A stretch of 44,449 nt of DNA from Candidatus Daviesbacteria bacterium (GTDB lineage Bacteria > Patescibacteriota > Microgenomatia > Daviesbacterales > UBA10151): assembly GCA_016198275.1 (NCBI GenBank), contig JACQIX010000001.1:1-44449 (forward strand), read 5' to 3'. Positions within the stretch are counted from its first letter, which is position 1; every line of letters starts with the position of its first letter. A program made the position numbers and the translations under genes. The notes under the pieces were generated by a model. The model did not search any database, was not told the DNA's origin, and saw nothing but the letters and a program-made list of their open reading frames with translations. Shown piece by piece: positions 26,722 through 36,012 of this stretch.

Positions 26722-27591
26722 ATGTTTTCCACCCTCAAAATGCGTTTAATATTGGGGATTTATGTTTTGCTAATTTTATCCATTCCCGCAGGTGCATACC
26801 TAGTTTCCCAAAACCAAACCAGCAAAAGCAGCGCCTCCCAGCCAAAAACAGAATCTACAACAGTCAAAACTACCCCCAAACCAACACTCGAACCTTCAAA
26901 GGAGTTATTAAAAGCTTCCCAAAAAAATTTAATCTCTAATTCGTCCGAAACTTCCCCCACCCCTCAAGCTTCTGCTACCACTGCCACCTCCTTTGGCCCC
27001 ACCTTAAACCTTAAGATCAGCATTGAAGGCAGGACAAATGATCAATCAACCAGACTGTTTGTGGGAATTATGGAAGGGATGGTAGTTAGTAACCCTAAAT
27101 TTTTATTGACATTTAGCGTTAACCTTCCCTCTTCAGGAGAATATAGCAACTTATCTTTAGCCGGGTTAACATCCGGCACAAAATACACAGCCATACTTAA
27201 AAGCTCTGCTCAAATTGCCACCTCCTCTGCTTTTATCATGTCTCCTGCAGCAACTAATTTAAACAATAATTCGCCTATTAACTTGCTATCCGGTGATTTA
27301 AATGATGATAATACGATAAATTCCTCAGACTATTCTATCGCCCAAAAAGCTTTAGGATCAACTGCAACTTCTGCAAATTGGAATGCTAATGCTGATCTTA
27401 ATAAAGACGGCACAGTTAATATTTTTGATTTGAGCATTATTACCAAAAATATCGGCAAAATCGGCGATTCAGGCTCCTGGGCTTCATCTTTACCTAAAGT
27501 TGCCTCATCCTCTGCATCACTATCAGGATCTTTGCCGGTAGGCTCTCCCCCCCAAGAAGATGGGTATTGGATCTGGATCCCAAAATATTGA
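26722..27591 (+). CDS. Secreted protein with dockerin type I-like repeats
   Basis: Signal peptide; GDLNDDNTINSSDYSIAQKALG and ADLNKDGTVNIFDLSIITKNIG (EF-hand-like pair). Confidence 0.75.
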   Translation: MFSTLKMRLILGIYVLLILSIPAGAYLVSQNQTSKSSASQPKTESTTVKTTPKPTLEPSKELLKASQKNLISNSSETSPTPQASATTATSFGPTLNLKISIEGRTNDQSTRLFVGIMEGMVVSNPKFLLTFSVNLPSSGEYSNLSLAGLTSGTKYTAILKSSAQIATSSAFIMSPAATNLNNNSPINLLSGDLNDDNTINSSDYSIAQKALGSTATSANWNANADLNKDGTVNIFDLSIITKNIGKIGDSGSWASSLPKVASSSASLSGSLPVGSPPQEDGYWIWIPKY

Positions 27592-27645
27592 CCCTTGACA
27601 AAGACATAAAATCTGTTTTACCCTTAAACTGCAGACGGGTCAGAA

Positions 27646-30600
27646 ATGGCTGACCTCAAAAAATTTTCAGTACTGGTTTTAAGTTTACTTCTTACTGCCT
27701 TTTGGGCATTGTTTCCTAACTCTGTTTTTGCTCTAAACAACAAATATTATGATTTTGGGCCCTATTATGGCAGAGAGCAAGTTTTAGGATTTTCCTTCTC
27801 CAATCTGGAAAAACTGCCTGTACCTCAAATCCCCAGTGAAATTACGCCACCCCCGGCAACAGGTATTTTACCTGGCAGCATCTTTTATCCTTTTGAAAAA
27901 ACCTTCGAAAATATTACTCTTACCTTCACTTTTAACCCTGTTAAAAAGGAAGAGTTAAGGTTGAATATTGCCTCGGAAAGGCTTTCTGAAGCTAAAACCT
28001 TAATGGAGAAAGGTCAAACTACTGCAGCATCACAAGCTTTGGATGATTACAGCCAAACCTTAACTACCCTTAGTCAAAATTTAACCTCTCTGGCCCAAAA
28101 AGCTGATGCAGCCTCACAAGAATTAATAAAAAAAGTTGAGCAGACTGCTGCTTCCCAGACAGTGGTGGCTACCAGTTTAAGCTTGAGTTCGTCTCCTGTC
28201 CAAGCAGAAGCCTGGACCCAGGCTGCCCAAACAAACAAATCTCTCACAGATGAAATTGCCCAGATCAGCGGTAAACCGGCTGTGCCGGAGGAAATCTCTA
28301 CCACCATTCAAAAACTGAAAGAAGATGGTTTAATCTCGGAGGAGGAAAGCAATAAAATATATGGTTTTAACCAAAGAAGCCAGGTTAGAGATGAAATTGA
28401 CAAACTGACTTCCTCCGGCCAATTTCCGCTCTCTGAAGCAGCTAAGATGGATGAAGCAGTTCAACTTAACTTCCCCGACAGTTACAAGCAATACTTAACT
28501 AATTTACAGGTAGTAGAATTAAAATCCTATCAAAGCCTGCCTCAACCGGACACTAAAGCATTGGAGGAGTTGAAAAAATGGCAGGACAATCCAAGTATTC
28601 CCCCATCAAATGATATCAAACCATATCTATGGTACAACCGGGCTCAAGATTTGGCTAAAGGAGTTGATCTATCCAATTTTTCCCAAACCCAGCAAACAGA
28701 ATTGATCAAGTTTTATCCCCAGGCTGTATCAGATAATTCTACCTATGTCCCGCCTCCCAGCCCATCCCCAACTGACGATACTCTTGCATCTCCTACCCCC
28801 TCAATCACACCTTCGTCACCCATCCCCACTCCATCAGCTGCCCCTGCAACAGAACCTTATTTGGTTAATACCGGCGGGGCTCTGCCTGGCAATCCTACTT
28901 ATTTTATTAGTCAGCTAGGAGAAGGGCTTACTTACGCACTTACTTTTGACCCTGCTGAAAAAGCCAAGCTTAGGATGCAGCAGGCTGAACGACGCCTGGC
29001 TGAAGCTTCCAGCTTATCTGCTGATCCTAAAAAAGCTGCTCTTTATGAGTCTGCCCTGAAAAACTACCAATCTACCATGGCTGATACCTCAAAATATATT
29101 AAAGAATTAAAAGATCCCAAAATTGCCGAAAAAGCGGCTGAAAGATTAGAGGCTCAGGCTGCCAGGCATGAAGTGGTGTTGGAAAAAGGTCTGCTGCCTG
29201 CTCCTAATAACAACCCCAAACTGATTACCGAGGTTATTAAAGCGACCGAAGATGCCATGGATGTCAGTGCTGATGCTTTGGACCGTCCGGCTCTGCCGCC
29301 TGCCTTAAGTCAACGCTTAGGTGACCTTAAAGCCCAGGGTCTGATTTTAGATGAGGAAGCCCAAGATTTAATTGGGTCTAATTCCAGGGAAGAAGTCAGA
29401 AGCAAAATTAGAAAACTGACAGAGTTAAATACTTTTCCCCTGGCAGATGCAAAAAAGCTGGACGAAGCTCAAACTTTCACCTCACCTTCCGACTTTAACC
29501 AGCTGACAGAGGTAAGAAAAATTACTGAACTGCAAGCCTTGCGTTCAGTTCAATCTGATCTGGCCCAAACTCCCTCTTTAAAACAAACTGTCACTGCTTT
29601 AGACCAGCAAAAAACCGCCTTGGAGAATTCTTTTGACCCAACAGCAATAAAGCCGGAAGATTTGGGAGGCAGGGATGATCTGGCTAAAACTTATCAAAAA
29701 TTAGCCTCAACTGCCCGTCCAATTAATCTCGGTCAATTTGGAACTGATGTTACTGGTGAAACACAACCTTCTCCTTCACCATCAGCTTCACCTTCACCTA
29801 CGCCTAAGAGACAAGATGCGGTTTTAACTACCTGTCCCGAAGGAGCTACATTTAAACAATTTGAGGGCTGTGTCTGGGCAGATAGCGGCCGCAGTTTAAA
29901 TGATTACGAACAATATAAGTGTCAAGGCCCCAGGCAATATTATTCTTTTGCTGCCAAAAAATGTGTTCCTTATGAAAGCGGCCAGGGTTTTAGGGATGAT
30001 GCCCAGCCAATTTGTCCGGTAGGATATAGTTGGAGCTGGCAGACTCAAAGTTGTCAAACCTCAGCAGGAGGAATCATACCCTTACCTACTCCTCAACCCC
30101 AACCAGAGCCTATAGATGAAAAAGATATTGAGGAAAGATCCAAATCATGTCCTGTGGGTTCTTCTTACAAACCACCTCAAGGTTGTGTTTGGGAAAAAGA
30201 CGGCAAACCTGTTTATGATCCTGAACGATATCGTTGCGGCAGAGATCAATATTATTCTTTTGAACAGCAAAAATGTGTTCCTTCTCCCAAGGCAGGAGAC
30301 CTTGACCGTAAAGATTATCGACCTGTTTGTAAGGATGAAAATACATACTGGAGTTGGGATTATGGCAAATGCATCCAACCCACACCAATAATTCTGCCTC
30401 AAGATGAGACAGGTAGTCTTAATCCAATCATCATAGATGATATCAAACCGACCTTTGTCGCTCCTGGTAATCCTTTTTATTTTCTAAAACAAGCAGCTGA
30501 GAGAGCACAGCTAGCTTTAACTTTTACTGCCCCAGCCAGAGAACGAGTTAGCTTAGCTCAAGCCAAGGAAAGACTGGCTGAAGCTGCTGATGCTTTAAGG

Positions 30601-33051
30601 AAAGACGACAAGCAAAATTTTAAAAAAGCACTTTCTAAATATACTGAAATGATGCAAGATATCGTGGCTGATGTTTCCAAAGATGCTCTGACAGAGGGGG
30701 CCAAAAAAGAGATCGGGGACAGTTTGTCCAAAGGTTCAGTTGAACAAAATCTCCTTTTGCAAAAACTGTCGGCCTGGGCTCCCCCTGAGCAAGACACAGA
30801 CATCAACGCCGCTACTTCTGCCACCATTTTAGGAGTGGATAAAGCAGCAGATTTTGCCGGAGAACCGGCTCTGCCAGCTGAGGTTAAAGCTAAAATTGAG
30901 ACTTTACCTGAAAATATGATTTCCGAGGAAGACAAAAAGAAACTACTTGAGGCAAAATCCAGAGTTGAGGTCAGACTAACCATAGGAGGTCTGCTAACAA
31001 ACGGAGGCTTAGATTCTACCGACACTGCTTTCCTAAATGATGATTTTACCTCAGTTGACCGTGAAGCTAAGATTAAAATTGAAGAACTGAAAAAACTGGA
31101 GCAAATAGCGGAAGCTGCTGACAAAAAGGATAAAATTGAGCAAAATATTGAAAAAAATGAGAAAATTGTGGAGGGTTTGGCAGAGTTTGAGAAAACTTTT
31201 AAGGCAGGGGAAGATATTCCTGCTAATGTCAGGCCTTGGGTAAGATTAACCAGGATCGATGAAGTCACCCAGACTATCAGGCCTGATATTGTTAATTTGA
31301 ATGATTTCCAAAACCGCAAAGATCTGGTTTTGGCAGTAGCCACTTTGCAGCAAGAATTCAGACCAACCAGAGACTCTTTCCAACAGATAGAACAGTTTAG
31401 AAAAAGATTTCCTAATGCGCCTTTACCACCAGAGCTTGCCAGAATTGAAGCACTGTCGTACAGTCTTGGCATCAGGGAACAGGCAGGTCCCTGTTTCTTG
31501 CCAAACCCGCCCTTCCCAGCCAATACACCTTGTCCTGCTCCGGGCGCCGCCATACCAATAGTTTCAAATTACTCAACCAGCGCAAACTACTATGGAACAG
31601 GATACAACCCTAGCCAAACTACCCCTACCCCATCTTATGATAAAGATGGTAATTCTTTAGTTTATGGCCAGGGCCCCAAAGCGGAAAATGCGGGGGTTTG
31701 TCCTTCCGGATACCATTGGATGTATGACAGCGGAGGTTGGTGTATGTCCAACAGCGGCAGTTATAACTCTTCTTCTTACACCCCAACAGGCACCGGACCC
31801 GGCTATACTCCTTATAGTCCTTATTACACTGCTCCCGGAGCTCCACCTGCTTCTTATGGCTATCCTGGCGGTTATCCTCCTCCTTCATCTTCATACATTG
31901 CCCCCAGTTATTGGGGTCCTGCTCCCAGCTATTACACTACCACTCCACCTTCGGGAACCGTGCCTGGTTCAGGGCCTAAGCCAACTGCTCCCGGCCAGTG
32001 TCCGCAAGGCTTTCACTGGATGTCTGATTCCGGCGGTTGGTGTATGGCTGATGGCCCAACATATGTGCCCAGCGGCTCTCAATATTATCCAGGCGGGACT
32101 ACTACCTCAGGCACACCGCCTCCAGGAGGATATAATTGCGGCAGCCAGCCTTTTGACCCTGCTACTGGCAAATGTAAAGACGGCGCCTGCCCCGGGGGGT
32201 TTAACTGGGACGGCTCAAAATGTGTAGCAAACAACAGTAGCTATTACTCCCCTAATTTAAACCAATCCAGTTGCGGCCCAGGGTATTATTGGGATGGTAA
32301 GGGTTGTATACCAACTTACTCTGGCGGAGGTTATTCAGGTAGCAGTTCTTACTCTGGGAGTAGCTATTGTCAACCTCCTTCGAACGGTTGCCCCTCCAGC
32401 TCCTACTGGGATTACGGTAGTTGTAACTGCCGCCCGTCCGGCACGTATTATGGCGGTAGCGGACCCTCATCCAGTAACTCCTGCCAAGGTATCAGCTGCG
32501 GTGGAGGATCATATTTGGACTACTCAACTTGCAGTTGTAAGTATTCTTCATATGGCGGAACTTCCACCGGAACTTCAAATGGATCTTACTGTTCCCCCCC
32601 TGCTGGAGGATGTGGCTCAGGCTGGTTTGATAGCGCATCCTGTTCATGCAAGCAATCCTCATCACAAGGCTGCTATAATGTTTCAGCTTCAAGCTGCCCC
32701 AGCGGATGGTACTTTGATTCGGGAGCCTGTACCTGCCGTCAGTCAACAACATCCTCCGGTAGCACCACTACCACAGGAGGCACTACTACCTCTGGAGGGA
32801 CTACTTCTTCCGGATCATGTCCTTCCGGATACCACTGGATGTCTGACAACGGCGGCTGGTGTATGCAGGATGGGAGCGGTGGCAGCTCTACCCCTACCAC
32901 TACATCCACACCTACTTCTTCAACTGCTCCTACTACTACTACACCTACTACTACTGAACCGGCTCCTGCTCCACCTCCGGCATCCTCTGAACCGGCTCCT
33001 GCTCCACCTCCGGCATCCTCTGAACCGGCTCCTGCTCCCTCTGGTGGTTGA
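27646..33051 (+). CDS. Giant (1801 aa) secreted protein: three DUF5667-like domains plus Cys-rich C-terminal repeats
   Basis: Three related blocks (FYPFEKTFENITLTFTF.., YFISQLGEGLTYALTF.., FYFLKQAAERAQLALTF..); repeated CP.G(Y/F)HWM.D.GGWCM motifs; Pro-rich C-terminus. Confidence 0.8.
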   Translation: MADLKKFSVLVLSLLLTAFWALFPNSVFALNNKYYDFGPYYGREQVLGFSFSNLEKLPVPQIPSEITPPPATGILPGSIFYPFEKTFENITLTFTFNPVKKEELRLNIASERLSEAKTLMEKGQTTAASQALDDYSQTLTTLSQNLTSLAQKADAASQELIKKVEQTAASQTVVATSLSLSSSPVQAEAWTQAAQTNKSLTDEIAQISGKPAVPEEISTTIQKLKEDGLISEEESNKIYGFNQRSQVRDEIDKLTSSGQFPLSEAAKMDEAVQLNFPDSYKQYLTNLQVVELKSYQSLPQPDTKALEELKKWQDNPSIPPSNDIKPYLWYNRAQDLAKGVDLSNFSQTQQTELIKFYPQAVSDNSTYVPPPSPSPTDDTLASPTPSITPSSPIPTPSAAPATEPYLVNTGGALPGNPTYFISQLGEGLTYALTFDPAEKAKLRMQQAERRLAEASSLSADPKKAALYESALKNYQSTMADTSKYIKELKDPKIAEKAAERLEAQAARHEVVLEKGLLPAPNNNPKLITEVIKATEDAMDVSADALDRPALPPALSQRLGDLKAQGLILDEEAQDLIGSNSREEVRSKIRKLTELNTFPLADAKKLDEAQTFTSPSDFNQLTEVRKITELQALRSVQSDLAQTPSLKQTVTALDQQKTALENSFDPTAIKPEDLGGRDDLAKTYQKLASTARPINLGQFGTDVTGETQPSPSPSASPSPTPKRQDAVLTTCPEGATFKQFEGCVWADSGRSLNDYEQYKCQGPRQYYSFAAKKCVPYESGQGFRDDAQPICPVGYSWSWQTQSCQTSAGGIIPLPTPQPQPEPIDEKDIEERSKSCPVGSSYKPPQGCVWEKDGKPVYDPERYRCGRDQYYSFEQQKCVPSPKAGDLDRKDYRPVCKDENTYWSWDYGKCIQPTPIILPQDETGSLNPIIIDDIKPTFVAPGNPFYFLKQAAERAQLALTFTAPARERVSLAQAKERLAEAADALRKDDKQNFKKALSKYTEMMQDIVADVSKDALTEGAKKEIGDSLSKGSVEQNLLLQKLSAWAPPEQDTDINAATSATILGVDKAADFAGEPALPAEVKAKIETLPENMISEEDKKKLLEAKSRVEVRLTIGGLLTNGGLDSTDTAFLNDDFTSVDREAKIKIEELKKLEQIAEAADKKDKIEQNIEKNEKIVEGLAEFEKTFKAGEDIPANVRPWVRLTRIDEVTQTIRPDIVNLNDFQNRKDLVLAVATLQQEFRPTRDSFQQIEQFRKRFPNAPLPPELARIEALSYSLGIREQAGPCFLPNPPFPANTPCPAPGAAIPIVSNYSTSANYYGTGYNPSQTTPTPSYDKDGNSLVYGQGPKAENAGVCPSGYHWMYDSGGWCMSNSGSYNSSSYTPTGTGPGYTPYSPYYTAPGAPPASYGYPGGYPPPSSSYIAPSYWGPAPSYYTTTPPSGTVPGSGPKPTAPGQCPQGFHWMSDSGGWCMADGPTYVPSGSQYYPGGTTTSGTPPPGGYNCGSQPFDPATGKCKDGACPGGFNWDGSKCVANNSSYYSPNLNQSSCGPGYYWDGKGCIPTYSGGGYSGSSSYSGSSYCQPPSNGCPSSSYWDYGSCNCRPSGTYYGGSGPSSSNSCQGISCGGGSYLDYSTCSCKYSSYGGTSTGTSNGSYCSPPAGGCGSGWFDSASCSCKQSSSQGCYNVSASSCPSGWYFDSGACTCRQSTTSSGSTTTTGGTTTSGGTTSSGSCPSGYHWMSDNGGWCMQDGSGGSSTPTTTSTPTSSTAPTTTTPTTTEPAPAPPPASSEPAPAPPPASSEPAPAPSGG
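32956..33048 (+). repeat. 33-bp tandem repeat at the C-terminus of the giant protein
   Basis: GAACCGGCTCCTGCTCCACCTCCGGCATCCTCT begins at 32956 and 32989, with a partial third copy at 33022. Confidence 0.9.
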
Positions 33052-33084
33052 CAAAGCATTAACCATTAAAGTAAAATAGATAAG

Positions 33085-33190
33085 CTTAAGACAGTAGGTT
33101 CTGAACAGAGAGCATAAATCCTACCGAGGCAGATAGAAAGTCCTCAGCTGAGGACTGACAATTATTATTTCCTCGCTTAAGCGGGGATTT
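33085..33190 (+). promoter_or_regulatory. Ribosomal protein L10 leader-like region with terminator-like hairpin
   Basis: GTAGG...CCTACCGAGG, palindrome GTCCTCAGCTGAGGAC (33140-33155), and CCTCGCTTAAGCGGGG (33171-33186) followed by ATTTTT directly before rplJ. Confidence 0.55.
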
Positions 33191-33193
33191 TTA

Positions 33194-33721
33194 ATGCCTA
33201 AAACAAAACAACAAAAAATCGAGACAGTTTTACAGCTGCAGCAAAAGTTAGACAAATCCAAGGCTGTGATTTTTGCAGACTATAGAGGTTTAACCATGAA
33301 GCAATTATCTGATCTGCGCAGCAAACTTTATGAACAAAATGCCGAATTTACCATCACCAAAAATTCCCTGCTAGAGCGGGCCCTTCCATCTTCCATCTTC
33401 CATCTTCCATCTTCTAATTTGGAAGGTCCTACTGCCACCCTTTTTGCTTACAACGATGAAATTTCCCCCATTAAAATTTTAGTAAAAGCCTTTAAAGATG
33501 CTACTTTAGGTAAAGTTAAATTTGGATTTTTAGGGACAAACTCCTTAATGGAGGCCCAAATCATCCAACTATCTTCTCTTCCATCTAAAGATGATCTTAA
33601 GGCCAAAACAGTGGGGGTATTGGCAGCTCCCTTGCAGAATATGGTGTCAGTGTTGCAAGCTAATTTAAGAAACTTGGTATATGCGTTGAGTGAAATTCAA
33701 AAACAGAAGGGAGGTGTTTAA
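33194..33721 (+). CDS. rplJ: 50S ribosomal protein L10
   Basis: SKAVIFADYRGLTMKQLSDLRSKLYEQNAEFTITKNSLL; followed by rplL. Confidence 0.95.
   Translation: MPKTKQQKIETVLQLQQKLDKSKAVIFADYRGLTMKQLSDLRSKLYEQNAEFTITKNSLLERALPSSIFHLPSSNLEGPTATLFAYNDEISPIKILVKAFKDATLGKVKFGFLGTNSLMEAQIIQLSSLPSKDDLKAKTVGVLAAPLQNMVSVLQANLRNLVYALSEIQKQKGGV
33383..33417 (+). repeat. Heptanucleotide tandem repeat (CTTCCAT)4 plus CTTCTAA inside rplJ
   Basis: Direct reading; encodes LPSSIFHLPSSN in frame. Confidence 0.95.
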
Positions 33722-33724
33722 TTT

Positions 33725-34213
33725 ATGGCAGATCAACCACAAGCTGAAGAGGCTAAGAATCAAGAACTACCTCAAACTGAACCAGCCAAACAAGAAAAAG
33801 CTGAGGAACCTAAAAAAGAGTCTAAAGCATTATCAGTAAATCTTGAAAAAATAATTGATACCATTGAGAAACTCTCTGTTTTAGAACTGGCTGATTTAGT
33901 TCATGCTTTGGAAGACAGGTTTGGTGTTTCAGCTTCTGCTCCGGTAGCAGTAGCTGCAGGATCAGCAAGTGCAGCTGCAGGAGAGCCGCAGGAGGAAAAA
34001 ACTACCTTTAATGTAGTTCTAACTGCAGGGGGAGCCAATAAAATTGCCGTTATTAAGGCTGTTCGGGAATTGGTGCAAACTTTAGGCTTGAAAGAAGCAA
34101 AAGACTTAGTGGAAGGAACTCCAAAACCGGTTTTAGAATCAGTTAATAAAGCTACCGCGGAGGAGGCTAAGAATAAACTTACAGCAGCCGGAGCCACTGT
34201 AGAACTACAGTAA
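33725..34213 (+). CDS. rplL: 50S ribosomal protein L7/L12 with acidic N-terminal extension
   Basis: [66 protein letters not shown]. Confidence 0.97.
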   Translation: MADQPQAEEAKNQELPQTEPAKQEKAEEPKKESKALSVNLEKIIDTIEKLSVLELADLVHALEDRFGVSASAPVAVAAGSASAAAGEPQEEKTTFNVVLTAGGANKIAVIKAVRELVQTLGLKEAKDLVEGTPKPVLESVNKATAEEAKNKLTAAGATVELQ

Positions 34214-34397
34214 TAGCAACGCGGACTAAACGATATCCTAGGCTAGTAACGGCTCTGATATGACAATTCATACTGACGGGAGAATCACCAATTTTTCTGC
34301 AAATGCGACATATATGAGTTTTAAAAGGATTATTCCTGTCGCTTAGGGATTCAAAAACTGACTTAAGTTTATTATCCCAATAAAACCTGATTGGTTA

Positions 34398-34427
34398 TTG
34401 ACACTCTCTGTTTTGTTATGATATACA
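34398..34427 (+). promoter_or_regulatory. Candidate sigma70-type promoter for the HTH gene
   Basis: TTGACA at 34398-34403 and TATACA at 34422-34427, 18-nt spacer. Confidence 0.5.
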
Positions 34428-34439
34428 AAGAAATAGAAT

Positions 34440-34471
34440 GTCAGAGAAGATCATTAATGATCTTCTCTGAC
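34440..34471. promoter_or_regulatory. 32-bp perfect palindrome (operator or 5'UTR hairpin)
   Basis: GTCAGAGAAGATCATTAATGATCTTCTCTGAC, 10 nt upstream of the HTH start codon. Confidence 0.7.
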
Positions 34472-34480
34472 CATATAAAT

Positions 34481-34714
34481 ATGGCAGATAAGTTATCACT
34501 TGAAAATTTACCTGATCTACTGACAGTTAGAGAAGTAGCCCAAGTTCTAAGAGTTTCCCCTCTCACTATTAAAAGATGGGGAAAAAGAGGAAAACTTCCT
34601 GCAATTAGAATAAATTCCAGAGGAGACAGAAGATATAAAAAAGAAGCTGTACTTTGGTTATTAGGCATTACACAGAAAGTTTTATCTTCTGATAGCTCTA
34701 CATCAAATTATTAA
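34481..34714 (+). CDS. MerR/excisionase-type helix-turn-helix protein
   Basis: DLLTVREVAQVLRVSPLTIKRWGKRGKLPAIRINSRGDRRYKKEAVLWLL; start set at ATG 34481, after the promoter and palindrome. Confidence 0.85.
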   Translation: MADKLSLENLPDLLTVREVAQVLRVSPLTIKRWGKRGKLPAIRINSRGDRRYKKEAVLWLLGITQKVLSSDSSTSNY

Positions 34715-34796
34715 TTTTCAATTAGATTTTAATCTTAGCACTTTTGCGTAATTATTGCTAATATATCCTGAATATGTTGTCAGAAAAGCCTAATGA

Positions 34797-35303
34797 CTAT
34801 TCTGTCATTATTTGGGGATGAACACGGTAGTTTGGATTTTTTGCAAAAGAAATTTCTCCCTTTTTTTCAACAATGTAATAAGCAAAACCTTTTTTAGCAA
34901 CTAATGATTTTACATCTTTATATTTTGCGTCAAGAAAACTATTTCTTAAAACTACCAGGAAATTATTGCCGGTATTGACAAGACACATTCCCCAACTGGC
35001 GGGAACTAAAACCTGCCTGCCCGCATTTAAACTGACTACCTTAAACTCTTTAGCCTCATCCAACTGATCATTCCTTTGCATAATCAAAATCCCTGATCCA
35101 TATAAACACTGAAAAGTCTGCATACCGGGGAAATTACTAAAATAACCCATGGTTTTGTTAAATTCTATGCCGTTTCTTCCTGGGGAAACTACAAATATTA
35201 GCTGAGTATTACTTTTGATTAAAGAATAAGGCTCTTTTATCTCCCCCTTAACTCCTTTCATCAAAAAAGGCTTTAAATCTGCAGTCTTTCTAACTATTAT
35301 CAT
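34797..35303 (-). CDS. Cupin-like protein (sugar-phosphate isomerase-like?)
   Basis: CLYGSGILIMQRND...VVSLNAGRQVLVPASWGMCLVNTGNN resembles a cupin core. Confidence 0.5.
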   Translation of the reverse strand: MIIVRKTADLKPFLMKGVKGEIKEPYSLIKSNTQLIFVVSPGRNGIEFNKTMGYFSNFPGMQTFQCLYGSGILIMQRNDQLDEAKEFKVVSLNAGRQVLVPASWGMCLVNTGNNFLVVLRNSFLDAKYKDVKSLVAKKGFAYYIVEKKGEISFAKNPNYRVHPQIMTE

Positions 35304-36012
35304 TATTCCAGATTAACATAAACAAATATTTAATCAAAGCCAGTTGTCTTTTTACTCTCCAAGGCTGAATAATTAATCTAAATAACCACTCAAAACCTAA
35401 ATTCCTAATCCATTTAGGTGCCCTGGACACACTACCTGAAAGATAATCAAAAGCCCCTCCAACTCCCATCACTATATGCACCGGCAGATTATTTAAATTA
35501 TTGGCAATCCATTTTTCCTGTTTTATATGCCCAAAAGCCACAAAAAGGATATCGAGAGCAGGAATGTTACGGATGATGCTGCGGGCTGACAGGACCCCAG
35601 GTAACTCAGCTTGAACTTCTCCACCACTTTCTGCAAACCCTACTTTCAGTTTTGGATATTTCTTCATCAAGCACTCAGCTGATTTCTTTGCTACTTCCCC
35701 CCTTCCCCCTAAAAAGCCTACTGTAAAGCCTTTTTCAGAAGATAACTTAATTAACTCTTCCATAAAATCAGTGCCGGAAAAAGTATTTTTAACTTTCCCG
35801 GAAATTTTCAACCCTATGCCATCTGGAATACTTAAATCTGCTTTATTTAGAATACTCTTAAATACTGAGTCTTTTTGGGCTGCCACTAAAAATTCCGGAT
35901 TTGGGGTGACTACATAATGTTTTCCAGGATTCCAAATCCATTTTTCTACAATTGATAAAGCTTCATCAATTTTCAGATCATCAATTTTTACTCCTAAAAC
36001 TTCTTTTCTCAT
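35290..36012 (-). CDS. WecG/TagA/CpsF family glycosyltransferase
   Basis: HYVVTPNPEFLVAAQ, DLSIPDGIGLK, GVGGAFDYLSGSVSRAPKWIRNLGFEWLFRL. Confidence 0.92.
   Translation of the reverse strand: MRKEVLGVKIDDLKIDEALSIVEKWIWNPGKHYVVTPNPEFLVAAQKDSVFKSILNKADLSIPDGIGLKISGKVKNTFSGTDFMEELIKLSSEKGFTVGFLGGRGEVAKKSAECLMKKYPKLKVGFAESGGEVQAELPGVLSARSIIRNIPALDILFVAFGHIKQEKWIANNLNNLPVHIVMGVGGAFDYLSGSVSRAPKWIRNLGFEWLFRLIIQPWRVKRQLALIKYLFMLIWNNDNS

Noticed and set aside
30558-31553. 331-aa minus-strand ORF
   Set aside because: Fully antisense to the DUF5667 giant gene; Ser/Ala/Phe-rich composition typical of antisense frames.
32294-33079. 261-aa plus-strand ORF (and 31664-32227)
   Set aside because: Alternate frames of the repetitive Cys/Pro-rich 3' end of the giant gene; low-complexity His/Leu/Pro translation.
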